Shown one piece after another: positions 15,991 through 25,157 of a DNA stretch of 64,000 nucleotides. The first letter of the stretch is position 1. Every line of letters begins with the position of its first letter. Under the pieces are notes generated by a model that was given only the letters and a program-made list of their open reading frames with translations, did not search any database and had not been told where the DNA came from. The position numbers and the translations under genes are program-made. The DNA comes from Streptomyces cirratus (GTDB taxonomy: Bacteria; Actinomycetota; Actinomycetes; Streptomycetales; Streptomycetaceae): positions 248,001 through 312,000 of the forward strand of contig NZ_BMVP01000003.1 in assembly GCF_014650775.1 (NCBI RefSeq), given 5' to 3'.

Positions 15991-16716
15991 ATGCGCACCC
16001 GGACCATCACCGCCACTTCCGCGAAGGGCCTCCTCGGGGTCCTCGCCGCCCTGCTCCTCCTGACCGGCTGCACCGCACCGGGCGAGCGGGGACACGGGGG
16101 CGCCGCCACCCCTGCGGCTCCCGGCCCCGCGCAGGGCGGCGGCCCCGCGTCCGAGGGGTACCAGGGCCCCCGCCCACAGGATCAGAACCTGCTGGCCTGG
16201 ACCGGCGATCCCAACGATGCGGGGCACGTCACCGCCCAGTCCGCCGCCGGGGTCGGCGGGCGGGTCACCCTCGTACGGATCGTCCTGCGCGAGCAGATCA
16301 CCTGGTCGGACATCTGGCTGGGCCTGGCCGGTGTCGACCCGAACGCCCAGCTCTCGAACTGCTACCTCGGCGTGTACGACGGCGCCGGCACCCTGCGCGC
16401 GGCCACCTCGGACGTGTCAGCGCAGCTGATGGGCGATGCGGTGGCCAAGCCGCTGCCGCTGGGCAAGCCGTTCACCGCCGCCCCCGGGACGTACTTCATC
16501 GCCCTCCTGCTCAACGGCAACTGGGCCACCAACGCCCTCACCTTGAAGTCCACGGGGGCCGGCATCTCGGTCAACGCCGGTCTGGCGCCGCCGAAGCTCC
16601 GGTACAGCACGGTCCTGACCGGTCAGAGCTCGCTGCCCGCCACCGTGAACCTCGCCGAGCAGTCCACGAGCACCATCAACACCGGCTGGGGCAGCCAGTG
16701 GTACGGGATCTCCTGA
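15991..16716 (+). CDS. Putative lipoprotein of unknown function
   Basis: 241 residues with a lipoprotein signal peptide: positive MRTRT start, hydrophobic core, lipobox LLTGC (Cys about 28). After a Pro/Gly/Ala-rich linker the body is beta-rich and ends in WGSQWYGIS. The region VYDGAGTLRAATSDVS ... APGTYFIALL suggests a jelly-roll or lectin-like wall or tail-fibre type domain, but I do not recognise the family. GGGGGGA precedes ATG 15991. It lies between the two arms of the ATP-grasp cluster and probably is not part of the pathway. Confidence 0.7.
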   Translation: MRTRTITATSAKGLLGVLAALLLLTGCTAPGERGHGGAATPAAPGPAQGGGPASEGYQGPRPQDQNLLAWTGDPNDAGHVTAQSAAGVGGRVTLVRIVLREQITWSDIWLGLAGVDPNAQLSNCYLGVYDGAGTLRAATSDVSAQLMGDAVAKPLPLGKPFTAAPGTYFIALLLNGNWATNALTLKSTGAGISVNAGLAPPKLRYSTVLTGQSSLPATVNLAEQSTSTINTGWGSQWYGIS

Positions 16717-16962
16717 GCCGTCACGTGCCCGCACAATAAGACAAACCGACATAACCGTCTATTGCCTGACTTTCGGTGGCATCTCTTTGGTAAAGGGACA
16801 GTTACCGACATGTCTGTATTAGGCAACACCGGGCGAGTCCGCCGTGCCGGGCGGCGGAAGTGGGCCAAAGTGTGGCTCCTCGGCCATTTGCCGAGAACCG
16901 CTCGGAGCCCGCCCGGCCAGTTCGAACCCCGGGGCGGGCCAACGTTGGAAGGGGCCATTTCC

Positions 16963-17439
16963 TTGTCTGCTTCTCTCACCCCCCGTCGTGCCGTCGCGGC
17001 GTTCCTCGCCGCCGGCGCCCTGGTCGGCGCCGCCGCCCTGCCGGCCTCCGCCTCCGGCGACCACCACCGCGCCACGCACTCCTCGGTCGTCATCGGCTCC
17101 GTCCAGCACGAGACCCACAGCCGCAGCGTTTCCAACCACGCGCTCAACCGCGAATGGGTCGAGGTGAAGAACACCGGCCGCCACGGCGTCGACCTGCGCG
17201 GCTACACCCTCACCGACAGGCAGGGCAACCGCTACCGCTTCGGCGGCCTCCGGCTGGCGAGCGGCCACAGCGTGAAGGTCCACACCGGCCAGGGCCACAA
17301 CACCCGCAGCGACGTCTACCAGAACCGCCGCCAGCAGATCTGGGACGCGCGCGACACCGCGACCCTGCGGGACGACCGCGGCCGCGTCATCGACACGGAG
17401 TCCTGGGGCGGCCGTCAGGGAAGCCGCCACCACGGCTGA
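16963..17439 (+). CDS. Secreted lamin-tail-domain (LTD) protein
   Basis: 158 residues. A Sec signal peptide (RRAVAAFLAAGALVGAAALPASASG) is followed by one lamin tail domain: NREWVEVKNTGRHGVDLRGYTL, RYRFGGLRLASGHSVKVHTG and a closing ATLRDDRGRVIDTESWG. Such domains occur in Streptomyces exported proteins and are thought to mediate binding; no enzyme motif is present. I chose TTG 16963, which has GGAAGGGG upstream and gives a normal signal peptide; TTG 16944 is an alternative. Confidence 0.75.
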   Translation: MSASLTPRRAVAAFLAAGALVGAAALPASASGDHHRATHSSVVIGSVQHETHSRSVSNHALNREWVEVKNTGRHGVDLRGYTLTDRQGNRYRFGGLRLASGHSVKVHTGQGHNTRSDVYQNRRQQIWDARDTATLRDDRGRVIDTESWGGRQGSRHHG

Positions 17440-17659
17440 CCGGTCCACCGTCCGTCACGTCCCTCGCCGAGGGTGACGCGACCACCTCCTGGTACGGCGT
17501 GCCGCGGGAATCCGCCCCGCGGCACGCCGCATCCATGTCCCCCGCGCACGCGCCGCCGGACCTCTGGGCACACCGTGAGGCCGGCGCTAGGCTCCCGCCC
17601 GGGCGCGGGCACTCGGCCCGCGTTCGAGCGGATCGACCAGCCGACCCGGGGGGATTGAC

Positions 17660-18598
17660 TTGATCTCGACCCTGATGCGCCGCACCCGTGGCGCGCTCGC
17701 CGTCGCCGTCGCGGCCGGCGCCCTGCTCACGGTCCCGGCGCCGGCCCGGGCCGCCTCCGCGCCGCCCCTCACCGCGGCCGGCGCGTTCTTGATGGACGCC
17801 GCCACCGGGGCGACCCTCACCTCCAAGGCCGCCGACACCAGGCGTCAGATGGCCAGCACCACGAAGATAATGACGGCTCTGGTGGTGACCACCCAGCCCG
17901 GCGTCGACCTCGAACGGCACGTCACCGTCAAGCAGGTGTACCTGGACTACGTGGTCCGCGAGGGCGCGAGCTCGGCCCACCTCAAGGCGGGCGCCACGCC
18001 GACGGTCCGTCAGCTGCTGTACGCGATGATGCTGCCCTCGGGCTGCGACGCGGCGTACGCGCTCGCCGACACCTTCGGAAAGGGCACGACCACGGCGGCC
18101 CGCACGGCGGACTTCATCGCGCAGATGAACGCCAAGGCCAGGGCGCTGGGCCTGACCCGGACCGGGTACGACTCCTTCGACGGCATCTCGCCGACCGGCA
18201 ACAACCTCACCACCCCGCGCGACCTCGCGAAGCTCACCAAGTACGCGATGACCGGCACCACTTTCCGGACCCTGGTGAAGACCACCTCGATCAGCACCGG
18301 CGGTACCTCGGCCGACGCGACGTGGTCCAGCACCAACCTGCTGGTGCGGCCGCGTCCGACCGGGTACGGCTACCCGGGTGCGATCGGCGTCAAGACCGGC
18401 ACCGGCACGGCGGCGGGCAAGTGCCTCGTCTTCTCCGTGACCCGGGGCGGCAAGACGGTCATCGGCGTCCTGCTGAACGACGAGGAGCGGTACGCGGACT
18501 CGATGGCGCTCTCCGACTGGGCCCTGGGCCCGGCCGCCGGTTCCAGGACCGCCCTCCGGCGCGGCGGCGCCGAACCGGTCCCGGACGTCCTCGACTGA
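17660..18598 (+). CDS. D-alanyl-D-alanine carboxypeptidase (penicillin-binding, S11)
   Basis: 312 residues, signal peptide to about residue 32 (ARAASA). The serine-acyl enzyme motifs are visible: SxxK as MASTTKIM, the second motif as SGC in place of SxN, and KTGTGTAAG. These enzymes trim the terminal D-Ala of peptidoglycan stem peptides outside the membrane. The TTG start at 17660 has GGGGGGA upstream; ATG 17675 is possible. The gene follows the LTD gene and lies between the two arms of the ATP-grasp cluster. Confidence 0.87.
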   Translation: MISTLMRRTRGALAVAVAAGALLTVPAPARAASAPPLTAAGAFLMDAATGATLTSKAADTRRQMASTTKIMTALVVTTQPGVDLERHVTVKQVYLDYVVREGASSAHLKAGATPTVRQLLYAMMLPSGCDAAYALADTFGKGTTTAARTADFIAQMNAKARALGLTRTGYDSFDGISPTGNNLTTPRDLAKLTKYAMTGTTFRTLVKTTSISTGGTSADATWSSTNLLVRPRPTGYGYPGAIGVKTGTGTAAGKCLVFSVTRGGKTVIGVLLNDEERYADSMALSDWALGPAAGSRTALRRGGAEPVPDVLD

Positions 18599-18874
18599 CG
18601 CGGGCCCGCAGGAGACCCGCAGGACCAGGAGTACAGGCGGACTCCTGAGGTCCTCCGTCGCGGCGCGAGTCCCGGTCGAGGCCGGCAACAGCCTGGGCTG
18701 GGACCGTGGCGAAGACGACGCGGGCCGGAGCCACCTCCCCGGCCGGACGGCACTTGCGGTGCCCCCCGGCCGACGGAACTCCCCCGTCCGCGCGTCGGCC
18801 TCACCGCCGAGGCCGCGACAAGAGGGGTCCGGGAACCACAGGCGGGAGTTCCGGGCCGAGGAGAGGGGTTCGAT
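18599..18874 (+). promoter_or_regulatory. Structured leader before reductase-cysE-cysK operon
   Basis: No coding frame is convincing in these 276 bases. Three nested structures are visible: AGGACCAGGAGT (18621-18632) pairing with a bulged complement at 18641-18654; an inner GGCCTC/GAGGCC hairpin (18796-18813); and a 10-bp long-range stem CGGAACTCCC (18774-18783) with GGGAGTTCCG (18844-18853) ending 5 bp before the GAGGAGAGGGG ribosome site. The segment GCCGGCAAC (18681-18689) recalls SAM-type riboswitches, fitting a cysteine-type operon, but the rest of that consensus is not clear. It may be a riboswitch or a translation-controlling leader. Confidence 0.45.
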
Positions 18875-19453
18875 GTGGCGAAGATCGTTCTGATATCCGG
18901 CAGCACACGCCGGGACTCGCTGAACAACGCAGTACTGGCGACCGTGCGCCACATCCTGGCCGAGCTGCCCGGCGACCACGAAAGCGTGCTGCTCCCCGTC
19001 GCCGGCCTGCCGTTCTACGAGGCCGGCCTGGAGCTCGCCGACGGATCGGCCGCCGTGCGCGCGGCCAAGGAACTGGTCGCCGGCGCGGACGCGTTGTTCA
19101 TCAGCACCCCCTCCTACAACGGCGAGATGCCCGGCGCGCTCAAGAACGCCCTGGACTGGCTGTCCCGGCCGGGCGGCCGGAGCCCGCTGACCGGCAAGGT
19201 GACGGCCGTGGCCAGCGCGTCCCCCGGGGCGCGCGGCGCGCTCGACGCCCAGCCCGGCCTGGTCGGCGTACTCGGCCGCTGCGGCGCACTGGTCGTCGAA
19301 CACGAGCCGGTCGCCGTCGGTGGCGTGAGCGTCCCGGCCGGCGCTGACGGCCGCTACACGGATCCGGAGATCGTGGCCCGGCTGGAGAGCCTGACCCGCG
19401 CCCTCGTCGCCGAACTCAGCCACCTCGGTGAGAGCGCCGAGGTGCTCGTCTGA
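18875..19453 (+). CDS. NAD(P)H-dependent FMN reductase
   Basis: 192 residues, flavodoxin-like fold. The flavin-phosphate loop ISGSTRRDSLNN (7-18) and the second flavin segment STPSYNGEMPGALKNALDW are typical of the NADPH-dependent FMN reductase family. It would supply reduced flavin or reduce a pathway intermediate in the cytoplasm. GTG 18875 follows a strong GAGGAGAGGGG site at the end of a structured leader. Its stop overlaps the cysE-like start (TGATG), so it opens the second biosynthetic operon. Confidence 0.87.
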   Translation: MAKIVLISGSTRRDSLNNAVLATVRHILAELPGDHESVLLPVAGLPFYEAGLELADGSAAVRAAKELVAGADALFISTPSYNGEMPGALKNALDWLSRPGGRSPLTGKVTAVASASPGARGALDAQPGLVGVLGRCGALVVEHEPVAVGGVSVPAGADGRYTDPEIVARLESLTRALVAELSHLGESAEVLV

Positions 19454-20064
19454 TGGCGGACGACCGGCCCGGCCTGCTGCGGATCATGAAGGAAGACCTG
19501 GACGTGGTGCTGGCCCGCGACCCGTCCATGCGAAACCGCCGCGAAGCCCTGCTGCACGCGGCGCTGCCCGCCCTGTGGGCACACCGCGTCGCGCACCGGC
19601 TGCACCTGCGCGGACTGCGGTTCATCGCGCGGGCCATCGCCTGGTACGCCCGCCGTGGCACCGCCGTGGAGATCCACCCCGGCGCGGTGCTCGGCCGGCG
19701 CGTGTTCATCGACCACGGCGCGGCCGTGGTGATCGGCGAGACCGCGGTGGTCGGCGACGACGTCACCATCTACCACCAGGTCACGCTGGGAGCGGTGGGC
19801 TGGTGGAGCGACAACAACCGGGCCGTGGGCGAACGCCGCCATCCGGTGGTCGGCCACGACGTCGTGCTCGGCACCAACGCGACCGTCCTGGGCCCCGTCA
19901 CCATCGGGGAGCACGCCGTCATCGGCGCCCAGGCCCTCGTCAACAAGGACGTGCCGCCCGGCGCCCGGGTACTCGCCGCCACCGCCGTGATCAAGGCCGT
20001 CGGCCGGGCTCCGCAGCCCATGGAGGACCTGTACGCCGTCACCGCCTCGGCCGGCTCCTGGTAG
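19453..20064 (+). CDS. Serine O-acetyltransferase (CysE-type)
   Basis: 203 residues. A helical N-terminus is followed by left-handed beta-helix hexapeptide repeats: VEIHPGAVLGRRVFIDHG, VVIGETAVVGDDVTIYHQVTLG, RRHPVVGHDVVLGTNATVLG. The catalytic His residues in the IDHG and DVTIYH segments are present. It acetylates the serine hydroxyl using acetyl-CoA to make O-acetylserine for the adjacent PLP enzyme. It could be a cluster-dedicated copy making a substrate for a non-cysteine product. It overlaps the reductase stop by one base. Confidence 0.88.
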   Translation: MADDRPGLLRIMKEDLDVVLARDPSMRNRREALLHAALPALWAHRVAHRLHLRGLRFIARAIAWYARRGTAVEIHPGAVLGRRVFIDHGAAVVIGETAVVGDDVTIYHQVTLGAVGWWSDNNRAVGERRHPVVGHDVVLGTNATVLGPVTIGEHAVIGAQALVNKDVPPGARVLAATAVIKAVGRAPQPMEDLYAVTASAGSW

Positions 20065-20193
20065 TCCTGCCCCTCCCGTCCCGCGGCCCCGGACCCCCGG
20101 CGGACTCCCCCCGCGAGGACTTCCACCGGCGTGCGCCGCACCGTACGACCGACCGACACACCGCCCCACCGAACGACTTGTGAGGAACCAGAC

Positions 20194-21213
20194 GTGGAAA
20201 GCCGCCAGAAGCGCGACATCGCCGACAGCATCGAGGACTTGGTCGGCGCGACCCCCCTGATCCGCCTGCGCTTCGACGACACCGCCCCCGGCACCGAGGT
20301 GCTGGCGAAGCTGGAGTCGGCCAACCCGATGTCCAGCAGCAAGGACCGCGCCGCCCTGTACATGCTGCGCGCCGCGGAACTCCGGGGCGACCTCGTGCCC
20401 GGCAGCGGCACGGTCATCGAGGCGACGTCCGGCAACACGGGCATCTCGCTGGCCGCTCTGTGCGCCGCCCGCGGCTACCGCTGCGTGATCGTGCTGCCCG
20501 ACAGCGCCACCGCCGAGCGGGTGTCCCTGCTCAAGGCGCTGGGTGCGGAGGTGGTACAGACCCCGCGCGACCTCGGATACCCCGGTGCGATCGCCAAGGC
20601 CGGGGAACTGCACGCCGCGACGCCGGGCTCCTGGTTCCCGTGCCAGCACGAGAACCCCGACAACGTGCGCGCCCACTACGAGACGACCGGCCCGGAGATC
20701 TGGACCGACACCGCCGGGCGGATCGACGTCCTGGTCTGCGGCGTGGGCACCGGCGGCACCCTCAGCGGCATCGCGAAGTACTTGAAGGAGCAGAACCCGG
20801 AGGTACGCGTCGTCGCGGTCGAACCGGAGAACTCCCCTGTGCTGTCGCAGGGCGTCGGCGGGCTGCACCGCATCCCCGGTCTCAACGGCGGCTTCGTCGC
20901 GCCCACCACCGACGTCGATCTGATCGACAGCGTGGTGACGGTCTCCGACGAGGACGCCATGCTCGCCGCCCGCGACCTCGCCCGCCGCCAGGGCATCCTG
21001 GCGGGGGTCTCCTCCGGCGCCGTCGCCCACGCCTGCGCCCAACTGGCCGGGCACCCGGACTACATCGGCGCCACGATCGTCACCGTCCTCCCCGACACGG
21101 GCGAGCGCTACCTCAGCATGCTGAACGAGGACGACGCGCCGGCCGCCCGCACCGTTGAACAGCCCGTCACCCGGCCCGCCGGGCAGCCCGCCGCGCTGAC
21201 CGCCAAGCCCTGA
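20194..21213 (+). CDS. Cysteine synthase-family PLP enzyme
   Basis: 339 residues. Fold-type II PLP enzyme: Schiff-base Lys-50 in SSSKDR, the intact substrate loop TSGNTG (78-83), phosphate loop GVGTGGTLSG, and AGVSSGA near the C-terminus. Unlike the enzymes at 13.5 and 40 kb it keeps the classical loop, so it should use O-acetyl- or O-phosphoserine as a cysteine-synthase or diaminopropionate-type synthase. GTG 20194 has TGAGGAA upstream. An extra C-terminal Pro/Ala/Thr tail (about 315-339) is unusual. The serine acetyltransferase is directly upstream. Confidence 0.87.
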   Translation: MESRQKRDIADSIEDLVGATPLIRLRFDDTAPGTEVLAKLESANPMSSSKDRAALYMLRAAELRGDLVPGSGTVIEATSGNTGISLAALCAARGYRCVIVLPDSATAERVSLLKALGAEVVQTPRDLGYPGAIAKAGELHAATPGSWFPCQHENPDNVRAHYETTGPEIWTDTAGRIDVLVCGVGTGGTLSGIAKYLKEQNPEVRVVAVEPENSPVLSQGVGGLHRIPGLNGGFVAPTTDVDLIDSVVTVSDEDAMLAARDLARRQGILAGVSSGAVAHACAQLAGHPDYIGATIVTVLPDTGERYLSMLNEDDAPAARTVEQPVTRPAGQPAALTAKP

Positions 21214-21265
21214 GCCCACCGAGCCGAGCCCACCGCCGTCGCGCCGTCCGAGAGGGAGCCGGAGC

Positions 21266-22576
21266 ATGAACTTCCGCGCATTGCATCCGAACATCAAGCT
21301 GAGGCTGGGCGTCGGATTCGTCCAACGGCTGCTCGGCATCATGCTGATGCCGCTGATGGTCATCCACCTGGCCGCCCTGTACGGCGCGGCCGCGGCCGGC
21401 GTCCTCACGCTGGTCGTGGCGGCCGCGGGCATCGCCAGCAACTTCCTCGGCGGGCACCTGGCCGACGTCTACGGCCGCAAGCCGCTGATGGTGGCGGGCG
21501 AGGTCGGGGCGGCCCTCACGTTCGGGCTGCTGGCCCTCGCCAACTCGCCCTGGTGGCAGTCGGGATCGGTGACCTTCGTCCTCTTCCTGCTCAACACCTG
21601 TCTCGCGAGCGCGGCCACCCCGGCCGCCGAGGCCATGATGATCGACGTCTCCACCCCTGAGAACAGGAACTTCGTCTACACCGTCAACTACTGGTCGATC
21701 AACCTGGCGTTCACCGCAGGCGCCCTGATCGGCGGTTTCTTCTACGGTGAGCACTTCACCCTGCTGCTGACCGCCGCGGCCGCGCTGTCCGCGGCGACCG
21801 CCCTGGTCACGTGGTGGTGGATCGCCGAAAGCGCCCCGGAATCCGCCAAGGAGCAGGCGGCCGGCGTCCCGGCCATGCTCCGCGGTTACCTCGCGGTCTC
21901 CCGGGACCGGGTGTTCCTGCGGCTCCTGGCCGCGGCGACGTTCAGCCGGGCCATCGAGGTGCAGATCGGCTACTACATCGCCGTCCGGCTGGCGGCCGAC
22001 TTCCCCGAGCAGGCACTGGCCGGACTGGACCGCTGGTTCCCGGCGGTGGACGGCGTCGCGATGCTCGGCATCCTGCGGGCCGTCAACACCGCGCTGATCG
22101 TCGTGTTCGCGCTCTTCGCGGGCAGCATGTTCCGCCGGCTGCCCGACCGCGTCCGGCTCTACGCGGGCCTGACGGTCTTCACCGCCGGCTACATGGTCCT
22201 CGCCGTCAGCAACAGCGGCTGGGTCCTGATCGCCGCCGCGGTGCTGCTGACGGTCGGGGAGATCGCGAACGTGCCGGTCAAGCAGGCGCTGCTCGCCGAC
22301 CTGGTGGATCCGGCCGCCCGCACCAAGTACCTGGCCGCCTACGGTCTCAACGCCCGCATCGGCCTGCTCATCGGCTCGCTGTGCGTGACCGTCGGAGCCT
22401 TCCTCTCGCCGGTCGGCATGAGCCTGCTGTACGCGGCCTTCGGCCTCGGCGCCATCCTCGTCTACCGCTCCCTGCTGCCGCTGCGCGACGCGCGCCGGGC
22501 CGCGGCGGAGCAGGCCGCCGGCACGGAGCCGGCCCGGCAGGCCGTCGCGTCGGCCCCGAACGGAGCAACGTCATGA
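21266..22576 (+). CDS. MFS transporter 2
   Basis: 436 residues with about twelve hydrophobic segments. Motif A appears as GGHLADVYGRKPLMVAGE after segment 2. The last hydrophilic tail is Ala/Glu-rich. The family resembles multidrug-type MFS exporters such as MdtH-like proteins. GAGAGGGAGCCGGAGC precedes the ATG. Its stop overlaps the next ATP-grasp gene (ATGA), linking export and ligation in one transcript. It is the second exporter of the cluster. Confidence 0.86.
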   Translation: MNFRALHPNIKLRLGVGFVQRLLGIMLMPLMVIHLAALYGAAAAGVLTLVVAAAGIASNFLGGHLADVYGRKPLMVAGEVGAALTFGLLALANSPWWQSGSVTFVLFLLNTCLASAATPAAEAMMIDVSTPENRNFVYTVNYWSINLAFTAGALIGGFFYGEHFTLLLTAAAALSAATALVTWWWIAESAPESAKEQAAGVPAMLRGYLAVSRDRVFLRLLAAATFSRAIEVQIGYYIAVRLAADFPEQALAGLDRWFPAVDGVAMLGILRAVNTALIVVFALFAGSMFRRLPDRVRLYAGLTVFTAGYMVLAVSNSGWVLIAAAVLLTVGEIANVPVKQALLADLVDPAARTKYLAAYGLNARIGLLIGSLCVTVGAFLSPVGMSLLYAAFGLGAILVYRSLLPLRDARRAAAEQAAGTEPARQAVASAPNGATS

Positions 22577-23847
22577 ACCACTCCCCCACCGCCGGCCGCC
22601 TCCTGATGGTGATGCCGTACGAACAGCTCGTCCGCAAGGCCGTCGAAGCCGGATTCCGCGTCTGGTCCATCTGGGATCCGGCGCTGCGCCCGGCGGCCTA
22701 CCTCGACAAGGTCGCGGCCCACTCCGAGGCACTGGCCCTGGTCGACTTCGAGGACGAGGCCGCGCTGCGCACGCTGGTGGCCCGGATGGCCGTGGAGAAC
22801 GGCATCCAGCACGTCCTGCACCTGGGCAGCGAGTCCAGCATGGCCCCGGTGGTCGCCGAAGCCGAGGCGCTCGGCCTGTCACCCAACAGAGCGGAGTCCG
22901 TCAGGCTGCTCAACGACAAGAACGCGATGCGCCGCCTCCTCAACCGCAACGGCGTCTCCGTGGTCCGCGCCCGGGAGGCCGCCGCCCTCGGCGAAGTGGA
23001 GCCGCTGCTGGCGGACTTCGGCCTGCCGGCCGTGGTCAAGCCCGCCAATTCGGCGGGCAGCCGCGGGATCGCGCTCGTCCGCACCGCCGCGGACCTCGCG
23101 GAGTGGACCGAGCGGGTCAAGTCGGCCGGCATCGAAGGCCCGTACATTGTCGAAGACTTCCTGGAAGGCCCGGAGTTCAGCGTCGAGACCCTGACCGTCG
23201 GCGGCAGGCACGAGATCGTCGGGATCACGGCGAAGCAGACCAGCGGCCCGCCCGGGTTCGTCGAGACCGGGCACGTCCACCCGGCCCCGCTCCCCGCCGT
23301 CGACGCGCAGGCCATCCGCTCGACCGTCACCGCCCTGCTCGACCTGGCCGGCTACACGTTCGGGCCGGCGCACACCGAGGTGATCCTCACTCCGGCGGGC
23401 CCGCGCATCGTGGAGTCGCAGGCCCGGCTCGGCGGCGACCGGATCCCGTTGCTCGTGGAGGTGGCCACCGGTCTCGACATGGAAGCGGCGGTCTTCCGGG
23501 CCCTGGCCGGCGAGGACGTCAGGACGCCCGCCCCGCGGCGGTACGCCTCCGTCGGCTTCTTCCGGCTGCCCGCCGGACGCCTGGAGTCCGTCGAGGGCCT
23601 GGCGGAGCTGGGCGCCGAGAAGCACGTACACGCCCTGCACTTCCCGTACGGGCCGGGTGACGTCCTGCCGCGCACCACCGACTCCGGTACCCGGCACGGC
23701 TATGCCGTCGTCGACGCGCCGAGCCCCGACGAGGCCGCCCAGCGGATCGACGCGGCCTTCGCGGCGCTGCGTACCACGATCACCCCCAGCACCTCCAGCA
23801 CCTCCGGCACCCCCAGCATCCCCAGCAAGAAGGAAGCCCTGTCATGA
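22573..23847 (+). CDS. ATP-grasp ligase 2
   Basis: 424 residues. Pre-ATP-grasp domain (about 10-100), then the nucleotide-binding part with LNDKNAMRRLLNRNGVS, PAVVKPANSAGSRGI and a late metal-binding segment HTEVILTPAGPRIVESQARLGGDR. The C-terminal domain (SVGFFRLPAGRLESVEGL) matches the one in the fusion protein at 13.5 kb. The extreme C-terminus is a Thr/Ser/Pro-rich stretch. It probably catalyses amide bond formation through an acyl phosphate. It is translationally coupled at both ends. Confidence 0.87.
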   Translation: MNHSPTAGRLLMVMPYEQLVRKAVEAGFRVWSIWDPALRPAAYLDKVAAHSEALALVDFEDEAALRTLVARMAVENGIQHVLHLGSESSMAPVVAEAEALGLSPNRAESVRLLNDKNAMRRLLNRNGVSVVRAREAAALGEVEPLLADFGLPAVVKPANSAGSRGIALVRTAADLAEWTERVKSAGIEGPYIVEDFLEGPEFSVETLTVGGRHEIVGITAKQTSGPPGFVETGHVHPAPLPAVDAQAIRSTVTALLDLAGYTFGPAHTEVILTPAGPRIVESQARLGGDRIPLLVEVATGLDMEAAVFRALAGEDVRTPAPRRYASVGFFRLPAGRLESVEGLAELGAEKHVHALHFPYGPGDVLPRTTDSGTRHGYAVVDAPSPDEAAQRIDAAFAALRTTITPSTSSTSGTPSIPSKKEALS

Positions 23848-25157
23848 GTGCGAGAACCGCGGCCGCAGCCACCCCACCGGCCACACCGGTCACCGAGCGG
23901 ACGTTGCTCCTGGTCGGCGGGACCGACCAGCACATCGAACGCGCGAAGGCCCTGGGCGTCCGCGTGGTGCTGCTCCAGCACCCGGACAAGATCAACGCCT
24001 TCCAGACCGGGCTGGCCGACGTGCTGCTGATGGTCGACTACACCGCATGGGACACCGTACGGCCGCTGGCCGAGGCCGCCCGCGAGGTCTGGGGGTTCGA
24101 CACGATCGTCTCCCTCACCGAGGGCGGTCTCGACATGGCGGCCCGGCTGAACGAACACTTCGGCTTCCCCGGCACCCGGCCCGAGGTGAGCCGGAGGATG
24201 CGCAACAAGTACCTGATGCGGCAGCACCTGCATGAGCGGGGCAAGTTGTCGATCCACTGGGGCCGCGTCACCGACCGCGCATCGCTGGAGGCCTTCGCCC
24301 TGAAGGCGGGCTTCCCGTTCATCGTCAAGCCGACGGACGCGACCGCCGGTTTCGGCCTGATCCGGGTCGGCGGCGCCGCGGACCTCGAAGCGGCGTGGGA
24401 GCGGATCGAGGAGCTGCGCGGCCGGCGCACCGACCGCGGCTCGACCCTGTTCACGGTGCGCGAGTTCCTGATGGAGTCCTACCTCGACGGCCCCGAGTTC
24501 AGCGTGGAGGGGTTCAGCTTCGGCGGCCGCCACGTGGTGGTCGCGGTGACCGAGAAGCTCGTCGACGACACGCACTTCGCGGAGCTGGGCCACGCCCTGC
24601 CCGCCCGGCTGGTACCGCAGGCGTACGAGCAGGTCACCACCGCGGTCGCGGACTTCCTCGACACCATGGGCGTGACCGACGGACCGAGCCACACCGAGTT
24701 GCGCCTGACCTCGCGCGGGCCCGTCGTCATCGAGTCCCACAACCGGGTCGGCGGCGGCCACATCAACGAGCTGGTCGAGGCCGCGTACGGGATCGACCTC
24801 CTGCGGTACGGGGTCGCCTGGCCGCTGGGCCTGGTGGAGGAGCTGCCGGAACCCCCGATCGCCCGCGCCGGCGCCTGCACGCGCTTCGTGCTCCGCGACC
24901 CCGGAACGGTCACGGCCGTTTCCGGCGTGGAGGAGGTCGCGACGCGCCCGGACGTGCTGGCCGTGGAGGTCTCCGTACGCCCCGGCGACGAGGTCCGGCC
25001 GCTGCGGGACAACTGGGACCGGCTGGGCTTCGCAGCGGTGACGGCGGCCGACACCGACGCCGCGATAGCCCTCTGCGAGCGGCTGACCGAGGAGATACGC
25101 ATCGACGTGGCCCCGGCGCACGTACCTGCGGCGCACGGTATGGGGGTGGCCGCGTGA
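23844..25157 (+). CDS. ATP-grasp ligase 3
   Basis: 437 residues. It starts after a Thr/Pro/Ala-rich lead with TLLLVGGTDQHIERAKALGV; then RMRNKYLMRQHLHERG, PFIVKPTDATAGFGLIRVGG (ATP-binding Lys), LDGPEFSVEGFSFGG and HTELRLTSRGPVVIESHNRVGGG for metal binding. The insert EELRGRRTDRGSTLF in the ATP-grasp domain is absent from ligase 2, so substrates probably differ. It starts in a 4-bp overlap with ligase 2 and ends in one with ligase 4. Confidence 0.87.
   Translation: MSARTAAAATPPATPVTERTLLLVGGTDQHIERAKALGVRVVLLQHPDKINAFQTGLADVLLMVDYTAWDTVRPLAEAAREVWGFDTIVSLTEGGLDMAARLNEHFGFPGTRPEVSRRMRNKYLMRQHLHERGKLSIHWGRVTDRASLEAFALKAGFPFIVKPTDATAGFGLIRVGGAADLEAAWERIEELRGRRTDRGSTLFTVREFLMESYLDGPEFSVEGFSFGGRHVVVAVTEKLVDDTHFAELGHALPARLVPQAYEQVTTAVADFLDTMGVTDGPSHTELRLTSRGPVVIESHNRVGGGHINELVEAAYGIDLLRYGVAWPLGLVEELPEPPIARAGACTRFVLRDPGTVTAVSGVEEVATRPDVLAVEVSVRPGDEVRPLRDNWDRLGFAAVTAADTDAAIALCERLTEEIRIDVAPAHVPAAHGMGVAA

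Noticed and set aside
12694..16227. A 1177-codon minus-strand open frame
   Set aside because: Antisense to the kinase and the PLP/ATP-grasp fusion; no motif or ribosome site and biased composition.
18681..18689. Confident SAM riboswitch call
   Set aside because: Only a GCCGGCAAC element and stems are visible; the conserved P3/P4 features of the SAM families are not clear by eye, so it is kept as a possibility.
20194..21213. Treating the cysteine synthase homologue as the housekeeping CysK
   Set aside because: It is in one operon with ATP-grasp ligases and an exporter and has an additional tail; a dedicated pathway copy is more likely, though primary function cannot be excluded.
17387..23847. 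Other long minus-strand frames opposite the second arm
   Set aside because: All are compositional shadows of the rightward genes. The forward frames have intact catalytic motifs and overlapping starts.
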